From Opitutaceae bacterium (GTDB lineage: Bacteria > Verrucomicrobiota > Verrucomicrobiia > Opitutales > Opitutaceae): DNA of 64,000 nucleotides. Location of the stretch: NCBI GenBank assembly GCA_015075305.1, contig JABTUS010000004.1:1-64000 (forward strand). The letters are read 5' to 3'. A program made the position numbers and the translations under genes. Every line of letters starts with the position of its first letter. Positions within the stretch are counted from its first letter, which is position 1. Below are positions 16,682 through 25,586 of this stretch, piece by piece. The notes under the pieces are model-generated. The model had not been told where the DNA came from and made no database searches. It was given only the letters and a program-made list of their open reading frames with translations.

Positions 16682-19201
16682 CTAGAGCGACGCCCTGACC
16701 TTCTGTATCTCGAAGACCTCGATCACGTCGCCGATCTCGTAACCGTTGAAGTCGTCAAGCTTGATGCCGCACTCCAGGCCGGCGCGGACTTCGTTGGCGT
16801 CGTCCTTGAACCGCTTGAGCGTGTCAACCTTGCCTTCGTAGACGGAGTCCTTCTTGCGGCGGACGCGCGCGCGGGAGTTGCGTGTGACCTTGCCTTCGGT
16901 GACGAGGCATCCGGCCACGAAGCCCTTGGCGAGCGGGAACGTTGCGCGGACCTCGGCGGCGCCGGTGCGGACCTCCTTGATTTCTGGATCGAGGAGATCG
17001 GCCATCATGTCGCGCACCTTGTCGCCCAGTTCGTAGATGATGTCATAGGTCTCGACGCGGACCTTGTGGTGCTTGGCGAGGGGAGTGACGCCATTTTCGA
17101 GCTTCGTATTGAAGCCGATGACGACCGCTCCGGATGCTCCGGCCATCAGGACATCGTTCTTGGTGACGAGGCCCACGTCGGTTGAGACGATCTCGAGGGA
17201 GACCTTGGTGCTCTTGATTCCCTCGAGCACGCTACGCACGGCTTCGGACGAGCCGAAGACGTCGGTCTTGATGATGACCTTGAGCGTCTTGCTCTGGGTC
17301 GCCGCGATGTCGGCGAACAACTGCTCGACAGAGACATTTTTTGGCTGGGCAGCCTGGGTTGATGCCTCCTTGCGGGCTTCATGCCGGACCTCCTCGGCGA
17401 GTTTTTCGGCTTCCCGCGGATTCTTGACGGCGCGGAACTGTGAACCGCTTTCCGGCGTGCCTGACCATCCGATGATGCGCACGGGGGTTGACGGAGGAGC
17501 TTCCTTGAGGTTCCTGCCCTGATCATCGAACATGGCGCGGACCTTTGCCCAATGAGGACCGCAGACGAGGGCATCGCCGATCTTCAGTGTGCCGCGCTGA
17601 ACGATGACAGTCGCCAGGGGGCCGCGCCCCACGTCGACCTGGGATTCGATAATGACGCCCGTGGCGTCCGCCTTGGGATTCGCCTTCAGTTCGAGAACGT
17701 CGGCCTGCAACAGGACGTAATCCAGCAGTTCCGTGATGCCCGTGCCCTTGATTGCTGAAACAGGGACCGTGATGGTTTCGCCGCCCCAGTCCTCGGCAGC
17801 GATTCCGCGCTCCTGCATCTGGGTTTTCACGCGGTCAAGGTTGGCTCCCTTCACGTCCATCTTGTTGACGGCAACCATGAGGGTGACCTTGGCGTTCTGG
17901 GCATGGCTGAGCGCCTCGTCGGTCTGGGGCATGAAGCCGTCATCGGCGGCGACGACCAGAATGGCGATGTCGGTGACATTGGCGCCGCGCGCGCGCATCT
18001 TGGAGAAAGCCGCGTGGCCGGGTGTGTCGAGAAAGGTGATTTTGCGGCCGGAGTGCTCGATCTGGTAGGCACCGATGTGCTGGGTGATTCCGCCGGCTTC
18101 GCCCTCGGCGACATGGGCCTTGCGGATGGCGTCGAGCAGGGATGTCTTGCCGTGGTCGACGTGACCCAGGATGCACACGACCGGTGGCCGTGGAGCCAGA
18201 TTTGCCGGGTCATCGACGTCGGGCTTCTCCTGTTTGGCGCGCGCCTTTTCCTTGGCGGCCTGCTGGGTTGCGGCATCGCCGCGGTGCTTGATTTCCAGCA
18301 GGTAGCCGTGGTTCTCGGCAACCTTGGTGGCGACCGGTTCATCCAGGCTTTGCGTCATCGACGCAAAGATGCCCATTTCCATCAGTTCGGAGATGAGCTT
18401 GAAGGGCTTCAGCCCCAGCGCCGATGCGAAATCCCGCACAACAATCGGCGGCTTCATGTGGATGACCCTGATGTCGCCCTGCTGGGTGTACGTGGCTACG
18501 GGAAGGGCCGGTTGTGCCGGAGGAAACTGAGCGATGGGGGTGGACGGCGCTGGAATCCTTGGAAGTGAGGGCGGTGCGGCGGGGCGCGGAGGCACCGCGT
18601 GGGGTGGCGGAACGGGGGGTGGGCTGAACGCGGGTGGAGTTGGAGCGACAGCCGGTGCCCGCACGATCGGCGGAGGAGGGATGGGTGCGGACGGCGGCGG
18701 TGGCGGCATGCGCAGCGGCACGGAAGCGGGTGGAGGAACCGGATGGGGAGCGACCGGCGGAGCGATGGTGCCTCTCAAGGGCGCTGGGGGCGGGCGTGCG
18801 GGAAGCGCGGGTGGTGTTGAGAGCGGCGTTGGCGCTGGCACGATCGGAGGGGCTGTCGGCGTGGGAGCACTTGGAGCCGGCGAAGCGCTGGCCGCCGCGG
18901 CCGCGTTCCTGGCCTCCTCGCGCTCGCGGGCGATGTCCTCCTTTGTCTTTACGAAAATACCGAACGGAGCCTTGGCGGGTTCCGTCGCATCAACCGGCGC
19001 ATCCTCCACGGGCGCGGCAGGCGGTGCGTCGGCCGTCCTCGAGGCGAACTCCTTGTCGACCTCTTCCTCGTAGATCTTGCTGACCGTACTGGAAACCGAC
19101 CGGGTATTCGCGGACACGTAGCCACGCTCCTTTAGGAAGGCCAGCATCTCCTTGCCTTCCATGTTATGCCGCTTGGCTAGTTCGTGAATACGGATGCTCA
19201 T
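16682..19201 (-). CDS. infB: Translation initiation factor IF-2
   Basis: An 839-residue GTPase that delivers fMet-tRNA to the 30S subunit. The N-terminal IF2N module ([20 protein letters not shown]) is followed by a ~150-residue proline/alanine-rich linker (about residues 85-235), then a second IF2N-like domain and the G domain. GTPase motifs are [11 protein letters not shown] (G1), DTPGHAAF (G3) and NKMD (G4). Domains II-IV end normally ([24 protein letters not shown]). The linker replaces the charged linker found in E. coli. It lies 64 bases downstream of nusA in the same operon. Confidence 0.97.
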   Translation of the reverse strand: MSIRIHELAKRHNMEGKEMLAFLKERGYVSANTRSVSSTVSKIYEEEVDKEFASRTADAPPAAPVEDAPVDATEPAKAPFGIFVKTKEDIAREREEARNAAAAASASPAPSAPTPTAPPIVPAPTPLSTPPALPARPPPAPLRGTIAPPVAPHPVPPPASVPLRMPPPPPSAPIPPPPIVRAPAVAPTPPAFSPPPVPPPHAVPPRPAAPPSLPRIPAPSTPIAQFPPAQPALPVATYTQQGDIRVIHMKPPIVVRDFASALGLKPFKLISELMEMGIFASMTQSLDEPVATKVAENHGYLLEIKHRGDAATQQAAKEKARAKQEKPDVDDPANLAPRPPVVCILGHVDHGKTSLLDAIRKAHVAEGEAGGITQHIGAYQIEHSGRKITFLDTPGHAAFSKMRARGANVTDIAILVVAADDGFMPQTDEALSHAQNAKVTLMVAVNKMDVKGANLDRVKTQMQERGIAAEDWGGETITVPVSAIKGTGITELLDYVLLQADVLELKANPKADATGVIIESQVDVGRGPLATVIVQRGTLKIGDALVCGPHWAKVRAMFDDQGRNLKEAPPSTPVRIIGWSGTPESGSQFRAVKNPREAEKLAEEVRHEARKEASTQAAQPKNVSVEQLFADIAATQSKTLKVIIKTDVFGSSEAVRSVLEGIKSTKVSLEIVSTDVGLVTKNDVLMAGASGAVVIGFNTKLENGVTPLAKHHKVRVETYDIIYELGDKVRDMMADLLDPEIKEVRTGAAEVRATFPLAKGFVAGCLVTEGKVTRNSRARVRRKKDSVYEGKVDTLKRFKDDANEVRAGLECGIKLDDFNGYEIGDVIEVFEIQKVRASL

Positions 19202-19265
19202 CGTGTGGTGCCGGGCGCGAGTGAATTAAGTGTGGTTGGACTGGGAGTTTCGTGAAGCCTGGGGT

Positions 19266-20498
19266 TCAGGAAGTTTGACTGTGCACGCGTGCCAGGATGG
19301 CCTCAGCCTCCTCGACGGTGAAGTTTGCGCTGACCAGATCGTCGGTTGCGATGCCTTCGAAGGCCGCTGGCGAGGTCACTCCGATCGCGACGAGCCTGCC
19401 GGCCAGAGCCTGATCGAATCCGAAGGTCGAAACCAGAGCATTGATGCCTGCCGTGCGCGGATCCGCGACCTGGGTCTTGAACTCCTCGACCTCGAGGCGC
19501 CAGCCGAGAAGCCGCGAGGTGAGGCGCACGTTCTTGCCTCCCTTGCCAATGGCGACGGCCAGATCGTCAGAAGCGACACGCACCAGGATTCGACGGTTCT
19601 TCTCGTCGAACTGGAGGTCGCGGGGCACAGCGGGGCGCAAAGCCTCAATGACCATTTGTTTCGGATCGGCGTAATAGTTGATGATGTCGATTTTTTCGCC
19701 ATTGAGCTCGCGCACAATGGTCTTCACACGGGCGCCACGTGCTCCGACGCAGGCCCCCACGGGATCGACCTTGGGGTCCTTTGAGGTGACGGCCATTTTC
19801 GTCCGGTACCCGGGCTCCCTCGCGAAGGACTCGATCTTGACGGTTCCGTCAGCGATTTCGGTGACTTCCACTTCGAATAATCGCCGGACAAAGCGTGGGG
19901 AGGACCTGCTGAGGACGAGTTCGGGACCACGCGGGCTGTTTTCAATCTCGAGCAACAGACAGCGAATGCGGTCGCCCGGCTGGTATTCCTCCGTCGGCAC
20001 CTGCTCCTTGCCAGGCAGGATTGCCTCGGCCTTGCCCAGGTCGATAAAGATGTCGTTGCGCTCCTTCCGCCTCACCGTGCCCGTCACGATGTTGCCGACC
20101 ATGTCCTTGAAATCGTCGTAGATGCGCTCCTTCTCAAATTGCCGAAGCCTCTGCATGACAGCCTGCCGTGCGGTCTGCGCGGCGATGCGGCCCAGCGTCG
20201 AAGGATCGATTTCCTTGTCGATGAACTCGCCGATCTGCACACCCGGCTGAACCGCCTGGGCCTTTTCAACGTGGATCTCCGTCCGGGGATTGCTGACGGA
20301 ATCGACAACCTTTAGCACTGACCAGGCCTTCAGCTGACCGTTTCGAGGATTGATCTCTATCTTCAGCTCCTGGCCGGAGTTAACTCCCTTGAGTGCGGCC
20401 GCCTTGATGGCATTCACGATCGCTGCTATCATGTCGGCACGACCGATCCCCTTTTCCTTCTCCATGTACTCGAGGACAGATAGAATTTCGTTGCTCAT
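19266..20498 (-). CDS. nusA: Transcription elongation/termination factor NusA
   Basis: A 410-residue RNA polymerase-binding factor that promotes pausing, intrinsic termination and antitermination. It has the N-terminal NusA domain ([19 protein letters not shown]), an S1 domain ([23 protein letters not shown]), two KH domains ([25 protein letters not shown] and [19 protein letters not shown]) and a short C-terminal helical tail ([19 protein letters not shown]) of the acidic-repeat type. The rimP gene that usually precedes nusA is not in this window. An intrinsic terminator lies 20 bases before its start codon, suggesting feedback control. Confidence 0.97.
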   Translation of the reverse strand: MSNEILSVLEYMEKEKGIGRADMIAAIVNAIKAAALKGVNSGQELKIEINPRNGQLKAWSVLKVVDSVSNPRTEIHVEKAQAVQPGVQIGEFIDKEIDPSTLGRIAAQTARQAVMQRLRQFEKERIYDDFKDMVGNIVTGTVRRKERNDIFIDLGKAEAILPGKEQVPTEEYQPGDRIRCLLLEIENSPRGPELVLSRSSPRFVRRLFEVEVTEIADGTVKIESFAREPGYRTKMAVTSKDPKVDPVGACVGARGARVKTIVRELNGEKIDIINYYADPKQMVIEALRPAVPRDLQFDEKNRRILVRVASDDLAVAIGKGGKNVRLTSRLLGWRLEVEEFKTQVADPRTAGINALVSTFGFDQALAGRLVAIGVTSPAAFEGIATDDLVSANFTVEEAEAILARVHSQTS

Positions 20499-20518
20499 AG
20501 GGAGTGTAGTTTAAAGAG

Positions 20519-20545
20519 AAAAAAAAGGCGGGCCAAAGGCCCACC
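20519..20545 (-). terminator. Intrinsic terminator in the nusA leader
   Basis: On the minus strand GGTGGGCC pairs with GGCCCGCC (8 bp, one U-G) around a UUU loop and is followed directly by eight U residues. This is a textbook Rho-independent terminator. It ends 20 bases before the nusA ATG and reads in the nusA direction. No supported minus-strand gene ends upstream of it, so it most likely attenuates nusA itself. Confidence 0.75.
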
Positions 20546-20577
20546 TCATTTGAAAGTGACCGTGACTGGAAACGGGT

Positions 20578-20607
20578 TAGTTAGCCTGCCGCAAAAACCC
20601 TTGTCAA
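20578..20607 (-). promoter_or_regulatory. Possible promoter of the nusA operon
   Basis: A perfect TTGACA (minus strand, 20607-20602) is followed after 18 bases by TAACTA, a weak -10. It would start transcription near 20571, giving a leader of about 70 nt that contains the terminator hairpin. The weak -10 limits confidence. Confidence 0.3.
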
Positions 20608-20674
20608 GCCCTCGACCCCGCCGGAGCAGGGTGTGGTGGAAAGGGGGTGAAGTGGGTCGGTGAGAAATTGAACC

Positions 20675-20726
20675 GGCGTTGTGGCGCAACGCGCGAACCC
20701 TGGGCATGACAAAGCATGCCCCTCCA
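20675..20726 (+). repeat. 52-bp inverted repeat, left arm
   Basis: Reverse complement of 20924-20975 with a few mismatches. Shared blocks are GTGGCGCAACGCGCGA, CCCTGG and GCCCCTCCA. The arms lie about 200 bases apart, too far for a simple terminator. It looks like two copies of a mobile intergenic repeat in opposite orientation. Confidence 0.65.
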
Positions 20727-20825
20727 ACGGAGGGGAATGCTTGCGATGGGTGAGGGGCATGCGATGGGGAGTAGGCGGGTTGCAACCAAAGGGTCGATAA
20801 AATCAGAGGGAAACAAGAACAATGA

Positions 20826-20850
20826 TGGAGGGGCACGCTCCGTCGTGGCC
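20826..20850 (-). repeat. Partial third copy of the intergenic repeat
   Basis: The block TGGAGGGGCACGCTCCGTCG plus TG at 20826-20847 is identical to the first 22 bases of the 20924 copy, in the same orientation. It contains the small palindrome GGAG...CTCC. Confidence 0.6.
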
Positions 20851-20923
20851 TTGGGATGTACGATGAAATCGGAAGAGTTTCACGCGGAGACGCGGAGGAC
20901 GCGGAGAAGAATTTTGTGTAGTT

Positions 20924-20975
20924 TGGAGGGGCACGCTCCGTCGTGACCAGGGATCGCGCGTTGCGCCACAGCGCC
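20924..20975 (-). repeat. 52-bp inverted repeat, right arm
   Basis: Partner of 20675-20726. It is preceded by the 'acgcggag' run. Similar GGGGCACGCTCC units between genes are a known nuisance in Opitutaceae-like genomes, where they create spurious reading frames on both strands. Confidence 0.65.
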
Positions 20976-21220
20976 GGAAAAATTCCGCGCCGAGCCAGCG
21001 GCAAGGAGCCGGCTTGCTCGCCGTATATAGAAGAGAAATAGCATCGAATTGCAGGTCCCTGAAGTCGTGATTTGATCATGGATGATCATTCATTTTCCGC
21101 CCAGGCCTGCTTCCGCCGGAGCCCGGTGCTGACGCTGCTCATGCGACAGGATGCTGGAGAGAAAATATAGAATGGAATTATGCTTGATATGTACGTTGGA
21201 TCGATTTGCATATACAGCCT

Positions 21221-21616
21221 ATGCCATTCATTGATAAACTGAATCAGCTTGAGACGGCCCGCGCGAAGCTCGCGGAAATGGAAAGCACGATCACTGCGGA
21301 GCGGACCGCCGCGCTGGCCAGTCTGCCAGCCGACTTTGGGTACCCTGATCTGAATTCGTTCATACGCGCCTTGAAGCTGGCGCAGCGCTCGCGCGGTGGT
21401 CGCCGCAAGGGTGCGCGTTCGGCCAGGGCGGGAAAGTCCGGACGTCGTCCGCGGGCCAGGATTACAGATGAGACAAGAGCACAGGTTCGATCCATGGTCG
21501 AGGCGGGGAAGACGGGTTTGGAGATTTCGAAGGAACTCAGGATTTCCCTTCCAAGCGTCCAGAATATCAAGACGGCGCTGGGCCTCGTGAAGGCCAGGGG
21601 CGCGAAGGCAGGCTGA
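21221..21616 (+). CDS. Small coiled-coil/HTH DNA-binding protein
   Basis: A 131-residue protein with three parts. Residues 1-35 form an alpha-helical coiled coil (IDKLNQLETARAKLAEMEST). A basic Arg/Gly/Ala-rich linker (RSRGGRRKGARSARAGKSGRR) follows. The C-terminus is a Hin/resolvase-like helix-turn-helix (ITDETRAQVRSMVEAGKTGL, then EISKELRISLPSVQNIK). The layout recalls H-NS-like oligomerising nucleoid proteins and small Verrucomicrobial HTH regulators. The ATG at 21221 precedes the coiled coil. A terminator follows, so it is monocistronic. Target genes are unknown. Confidence 0.7.
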   Translation: MPFIDKLNQLETARAKLAEMESTITAERTAALASLPADFGYPDLNSFIRALKLAQRSRGGRRKGARSARAGKSGRRPRARITDETRAQVRSMVEAGKTGLEISKELRISLPSVQNIKTALGLVKARGAKAG

Positions 21617-21642
21617 GGATTTCGAAGTCCATTCAGACAACC

Positions 21643-21668
21643 TCCGTCGAAAACACGGATGTTTTTTT
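21643..21668 (+). terminator. Intrinsic terminator after the HTH gene
   Basis: TCCGT/ACGGA stem with a 7-base loop, followed by TG and seven T residues. The stem is short (5 bp) but the U-tract is good. It lies 27 bases after the stop of the HTH gene. Confidence 0.5.
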
Positions 21669-21708
21669 GCGTCTTGCGCGGGTGGAACCGGGGGCGCTGG
21701 ATTGCTGC

Positions 21709-22629
21709 ATGTCTTACGTGCAGGCCAATACGAATGGGCGGCTTCATCCGGCGGACGAGCCATCGATATCGCCGCTCAATAGAGGCTTCCTCTATGGCGA
21801 TGCCATTTACGAAGTCTGGCGAACCTATGAGAACGTCCTCTTTGCATGGGAGGAGCATTGGGTTCGACTGGAGCGTTCGGCATCCTCGCTCTTCATGACG
21901 ATTCCCGTCACCCGGTTGTCCCTGCTGGAGGAAGTCAGGAGGACGGTCTCGGCCTTTCGGGCGCGTGTGAAGGATGCTCCCGATGTATACGTGCGACTTC
22001 AAATCACCCGGGGCGGCGGAGCGATCGGGCTGGACACCCGGCTTGCTGACAAGGCTGACTATCTGATACTGGTGCAGGCCAATCCGAAGCTGACGCCGGA
22101 GAAGCTTCGAGCGGGTCTTTTCCTTTCGCTGGCGACTTCCCTGCGTCGGAATCCCCGGGACTCCCTCAATCCCGCGTGGAAAACCGGCAACTACCTGAAC
22201 AATATTCTTTGCCTGCGTGAAGCGCGTGCGAAGGGCGCTGATGAAGTGGTGATCTGCAATCTCGATGGAGAAATCACCGAGGCCGCGGTGAGCAATATTG
22301 CCTTTGTTAAGCATGGAATAGTCGTCACGCCTCCGGCCGAGTCGGGAATCCTGGAAGGGGTGACGCGACGAATCCTGATTTCCCATGTTGCCGCATCAGC
22401 GGGTGTCAGCATTGAACAATGTGCGATCAGGCCGGCAGAACTTGGTGAATTCGAGGAGTGCTTTCTAATGTCGACCACGAAGGATATCGTCCCGGTGCGA
22501 GCCATCGACGACTGTGCGTTTCACGTGGGGGACAATACCGTGACGATGACACTAAAGCGGGAATTCGCGAAGCATGTGGCGAATTATGTTGCCACGCACC
22601 AAACAGCCCTGTGGGTGCCCGAATCCTGA
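21709..22629 (+). CDS. Class IV aminotransferase (branched-chain or D-amino acid type)
   Basis: A 306-residue fold-type IV PLP enzyme. The family landmarks are SPLNRGFLYGDAIYEVWRTY at the N-terminus, the PLP lysine Lys158 in NPAWKTGNYLNNILC, EITEAAVSNIAFV and the late ESGILEGVTRRILI block. The sequence does not discriminate between branched-chain aminotransferase, D-alanine aminotransferase and aminodeoxychorismate lyase. The ATG at 21709 is the first credible start. It converges with the moeB-like gene on the other strand, 29 bases away. Confidence 0.88.
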   Translation: MSYVQANTNGRLHPADEPSISPLNRGFLYGDAIYEVWRTYENVLFAWEEHWVRLERSASSLFMTIPVTRLSLLEEVRRTVSAFRARVKDAPDVYVRLQITRGGGAIGLDTRLADKADYLILVQANPKLTPEKLRAGLFLSLATSLRRNPRDSLNPAWKTGNYLNNILCLREARAKGADEVVICNLDGEITEAAVSNIAFVKHGIVVTPPAESGILEGVTRRILISHVAASAGVSIEQCAIRPAELGEFEECFLMSTTKDIVPVRAIDDCAFHVGDNTVTMTLKREFAKHVANYVATHQTALWVPES

Positions 22630-22658
22630 CGGAGCAGCGGCTCCACGCCAGCGGTCGA

Positions 22659-23822
22659 TCAGTATCGACGCATGCCTGCTTCGATCCGTTCGGCCCAGGC
22701 ATCTATGCCACCGCGCATATTGCTGACGTTCGCAAATCCGCGACTCCGCAGAAATTCAGTCGCCCGAAGACTGCGCCCTCCGTGGTGACAGTAGATGAGA
22801 AGATGCCGGTCCGTTGCGAGGGACGCGAGGTGATCGGAAAGTTGTCGCAAGGGAATCAGCCTGGCGCACCCGATGCGGCAGATCTCCGCCTCGTAGGTTT
22901 CGCGAACGTCGATCAAGGCAATGCCCTCCGGATTCGTCCTTAACAGGTTGCTGACTTCCTCGACGCTTAGTTCAAGCGGTGCTTCCGCACTGGCGGCTTT
23001 CATGGGTGGTGTTGATTGATTGTTGCAGGCTTCTGGCTCGGCGGGAATGGGTTCCTGCAAGGACGCCCCGGGGCCGCAGGCACGGCAGGAAGGGCTCTTG
23101 GCCAGTCGCAGGCGTCGAAACTCCTGAGTCAGCGCGTCACAGGTGAGCACACTCCCGATCAGCGGAGTGCCGACGCCCGTGATGAGTTTGATCGCCTCCA
23201 TTGCCTGCAGGCTGCCGATAATGCCGCAGAGCGCGCCGAGCACGCCGGCTTGTTCGCACGTGGGCACTGTCCCGGACGGAGGAGGATCGGAAAACAGGCA
23301 CCGATAGCAGGGCCCTCCAAGGTGAGGTGCGAAGACCGAGACCGTGCCTTCGAAGCGGAAAATACTGCCGTGCACGAGCGGCCGCTGGGCCAGGACGGCT
23401 GCGTCATTGTTGAGGTAGCGAGTGGGAAAGGTGTCGGTGCCATCGACAATGACATCGTACTCGCTGAACAATGCCACGGCGTTGGAAGCGGTGACAGCGG
23501 TGGCGTGCTCATTGACGGTGATCAACGGATTGGCGGCGCGAAGTCGGGCTGCGGCGGACGCGGTCTTGAGCTCCCCGACCGTCGAATCAGTGTGAAGCAA
23601 CTGTCGCTGCAGGTTGTGCGGTTCCACCCGGTCAAAATCGACTATGCCCAGCGTGCCAACACCGGCGGCAGCCAGGTAGAGGGCGGCAGGGCTGCCGAGT
23701 CCGCCGGCACCGATCACGAGCACCCGGGAATTCTTCAATCGGGTTTGCCCGGATATTCCCATTTCCTCCAGGCGCAAGTGCCGGCTGTAGCGTGCAAGCT
23801 CCTCTGGAGTGAGACCGGTCAT
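22659..23822 (-). CDS. MoeB/ThiF-type E1-like adenylyltransferase with rhodanese domain
   Basis: A 387-residue two-domain protein. The N-terminal ThiF/MoeB domain activates the C-terminal glycine of a ubiquitin-like sulfur carrier (MoaD or ThiS) by adenylation. It has RYSRHLRLEEMGISGQ, the ATP loop VLVIGAGGLGSPAA and two CxxC zinc pairs (CYRC and CRAC). The C-terminal rhodanese domain has the persulfide cysteine in YCHHGGRS. This MOCS3-like fusion can both adenylate and thiolate the carrier for molybdopterin, thiamine or tRNA thiolation. ATG 23822 puts the RYSRH motif near residue 10. It is divergent from manC, 79 bases apart. Confidence 0.92.
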   Translation of the reverse strand: MTGLTPEELARYSRHLRLEEMGISGQTRLKNSRVLVIGAGGLGSPAALYLAAAGVGTLGIVDFDRVEPHNLQRQLLHTDSTVGELKTASAAARLRAANPLITVNEHATAVTASNAVALFSEYDVIVDGTDTFPTRYLNNDAAVLAQRPLVHGSIFRFEGTVSVFAPHLGGPCYRCLFSDPPPSGTVPTCEQAGVLGALCGIIGSLQAMEAIKLITGVGTPLIGSVLTCDALTQEFRRLRLAKSPSCRACGPGASLQEPIPAEPEACNNQSTPPMKAASAEAPLELSVEEVSNLLRTNPEGIALIDVRETYEAEICRIGCARLIPLRQLSDHLASLATDRHLLIYCHHGGRSLRATEFLRSRGFANVSNMRGGIDAWAERIEAGMRRY

Positions 23823-23901
23823 AGGAGGGAAGAAGGCCGCTTGGGGAACGTCTGCAATTGAAATTGCGCAGACGCGCGCACTCTTGCAGGTTTTTAGCGG
23901 C

Positions 23902-24990
23902 ATGTCCCAGAAATTTGTCGTGATCATCGCAGGTGGAAAAGGAGAGCGGTTCTGGCCCCAGAGCCGTGCGCATCGGCCGAAGCACCTGCTTCCCATCGTG
24001 GGAACGGAGCCCCTGCTCGCTCAAACACTGGCGCGAGTGCGGGCGATCGTTCCGGAGCGCAATACGTATGTCATCACGAGCGCGGCACAGGAGAAAGGCG
24101 TGCGCGCGTGCTGTGCGCAGTTGCCACGAGAAAACATCATTGTCGAGCCGATGGGGCGCGACACTGCGGCCGCAGTGGCACTGGCCGCGCTGTTGATTGA
24201 GGCCCGCAGTACCAGGGCCGCCTTTGCCGTTTTGCCTGCGGACCATGTCATTCACGATCAAGAGGCGTATGCTGCGGACTTGAACGCCGCCTTTGCGGCC
24301 GCAAGGGCGGGGAATGTGCTGGTGACGATCGGCATCAAACCGACGGAGCCGGCAACGGGATTCGGCTACATTGAACGCGGAGCGGTTTGGAAATCGTTTG
24401 ATCGCCGGCCTGTCTTCCGAGTGAAGCGGTTCGTCGAGAAGCCAACCGTGGAGGTAGCCAGGCAGTATCTCGAATCCGGCAACTACGTTTGGAATGCCGG
24501 CATGTTCGTCTGGAGTGTGCGCACCGTGGCTGATGCAATAAGGCGGCACGCGCCGGATTTGCGTGACGGACTTGCGCCTGTCTGGTCGGCGGTGGTGCAA
24601 CGAAAGCCGCTCACAAGCGCATTAAAGAAGGCCTATCCAGGTCTGCGAAAAATCTCGGTCGATTATGCCCTGCTCGAAAAGTCCGACAATGTGGTGATGC
24701 TTCCGGCATCCTTTGACTGGGATGATGTCGGTGCCTGGCCCGCCATATCGCGCCATCACGACAAGGATGCGAACGGCAATGTCTGCCGCGGGCGGGTCGT
24801 CATTGAACAGGGGGCCAACAACATTGTGTTCTCAGAGGGCGGGCACCTGGTTGCCGCGATCGGAGTCGATGACTTCATCGTGGTGCACACGGCGGATGCG
24901 ACACTCATCGCGCCCAAGGCGCGGGCCCAGGAGATCAAGGCGGTTCTCAAGCAAATCGAGTCCGCCAAGGATGGTGCGCGCTGGCTCTAG
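23902..24990 (+). CDS. manC: Mannose-1-phosphate guanylyltransferase
   Basis: A 362-residue single-domain enzyme making GDP-mannose from mannose-1-phosphate and GTP, the precursor of mannose- and fucose-containing surface glycans. Motifs are IIAGGKGERFWPQSRAHRPK at the N-terminus, LPADHVI, GIKPTEPATGFGYIERG, FVEKPTVEVA and the metal-site WDDVGAW. There is no C-terminal phosphomannose isomerase domain, unlike the ~480-residue bifunctional enzymes. ruvX follows after 65 bases in the same direction. Confidence 0.92.
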   Translation: MSQKFVVIIAGGKGERFWPQSRAHRPKHLLPIVGTEPLLAQTLARVRAIVPERNTYVITSAAQEKGVRACCAQLPRENIIVEPMGRDTAAAVALAALLIEARSTRAAFAVLPADHVIHDQEAYAADLNAAFAAARAGNVLVTIGIKPTEPATGFGYIERGAVWKSFDRRPVFRVKRFVEKPTVEVARQYLESGNYVWNAGMFVWSVRTVADAIRRHAPDLRDGLAPVWSAVVQRKPLTSALKKAYPGLRKISVDYALLEKSDNVVMLPASFDWDDVGAWPAISRHHDKDANGNVCRGRVVIEQGANNIVFSEGGHLVAAIGVDDFIVVHTADATLIAPKARAQEIKAVLKQIESAKDGARWL

Positions 24991-25055
24991 CTGGCGACTC
25001 GCATGCCTCCGGAGACTGGAGATGGATTGCAGCGACGTTCAGTGAAGGCTTGAAG

Positions 25056-25484
25056 ATGCGTTGTCTGGGCATCGACTACGGCTCCAGGCGGGTGGGGCTC
25101 AGTTATGGCGATGAAATCGGTGTGGCCACGCCGCTCCCCGCCATCGTGGAGCAGGATGAGCGCGAGCGCTGGAAACGCCTGCTGGAGATCATCCGCCAGC
25201 GCCGCGTGACTGACCTCGTCATTGGCTGGCCGTTGAACATGGATGACACGATCGGGCCCAAGGCCCGCGAAATGGAGGTGATTGCAGCAAGACTCCGAAG
25301 CGATACCGGGCTGCCCGTTCATCTGGTTGACGAACGGCTGACGTCGCACGAGGCGGAGGAGAGCATTCCGAAACAACGCCGGCGCGACCTCCGGGCAAGC
25401 GGCATCGTCGATTCACGGGCGGCAACAATCATCCTGCAGGACTTTCTCGACCAGCATCAGCCCCTGCCGCCGCCCTTGGAGTAA
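25056..25484 (+). CDS. ruvX: Putative pre-16S rRNA nuclease (YqgF/RuvX)
   Basis: A 142-residue RNase H-fold protein of the YqgF family, implicated in 5' processing of 16S rRNA. The first metal ligand is in LGIDYGSRRVGLSYGD; VIGWPLNMD, VHLVDERLTSHEAE and the final DSRAATIILQDFLD give the other acidic residues. GAAGG about 7 bases upstream supports ATG 25056 over the TTG two codons earlier. It lies between manC and truA. Confidence 0.92.
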   Translation: MRCLGIDYGSRRVGLSYGDEIGVATPLPAIVEQDERERWKRLLEIIRQRRVTDLVIGWPLNMDDTIGPKAREMEVIAARLRSDTGLPVHLVDERLTSHEAEESIPKQRRRDLRASGIVDSRAATIILQDFLDQHQPLPPPLE

Positions 25485-25586
25485 TTGAACCGGGCATTCC
25501 CATATTCCTGGCGCAATCGGGAAAATGCACGCCATGGCGCTGTCATGGCTTGCCGGCGTCTGTCCCACCGCAAGCATCCACTGAGA

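Larger units (their letters stand above)
20546..21220. other. Gene-free, repeat-rich spacer
   Basis: No convincing gene is seen. The open frames here have abnormal, low-complexity protein composition. The stretch holds a cluster of dispersed repeats (listed separately) and a run 'cacgcggagacgcggaggacgcgg' near 20881 of a kind common between genes in Verrucomicrobiota and other phyla. It separates the divergent nusA operon and the HTH gene, so it must also hold their promoters. Confidence 0.6.

Noticed and set aside
18534-19073. Plus-strand glycine-rich open frame opposite infB
   Set aside because: It is the mirror of the proline-codon linker of infB (CCN read as GGN). The protein would be nearly pure Gly/Ala/Thr and has no start signals.
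20546-21079. 177-codon minus-strand frame upstream of nusA
   Set aside because: It runs through the repeat cluster, has abnormal composition (Ser/Pro/His/Arg) and crosses inverted repeats; treated as non-coding.
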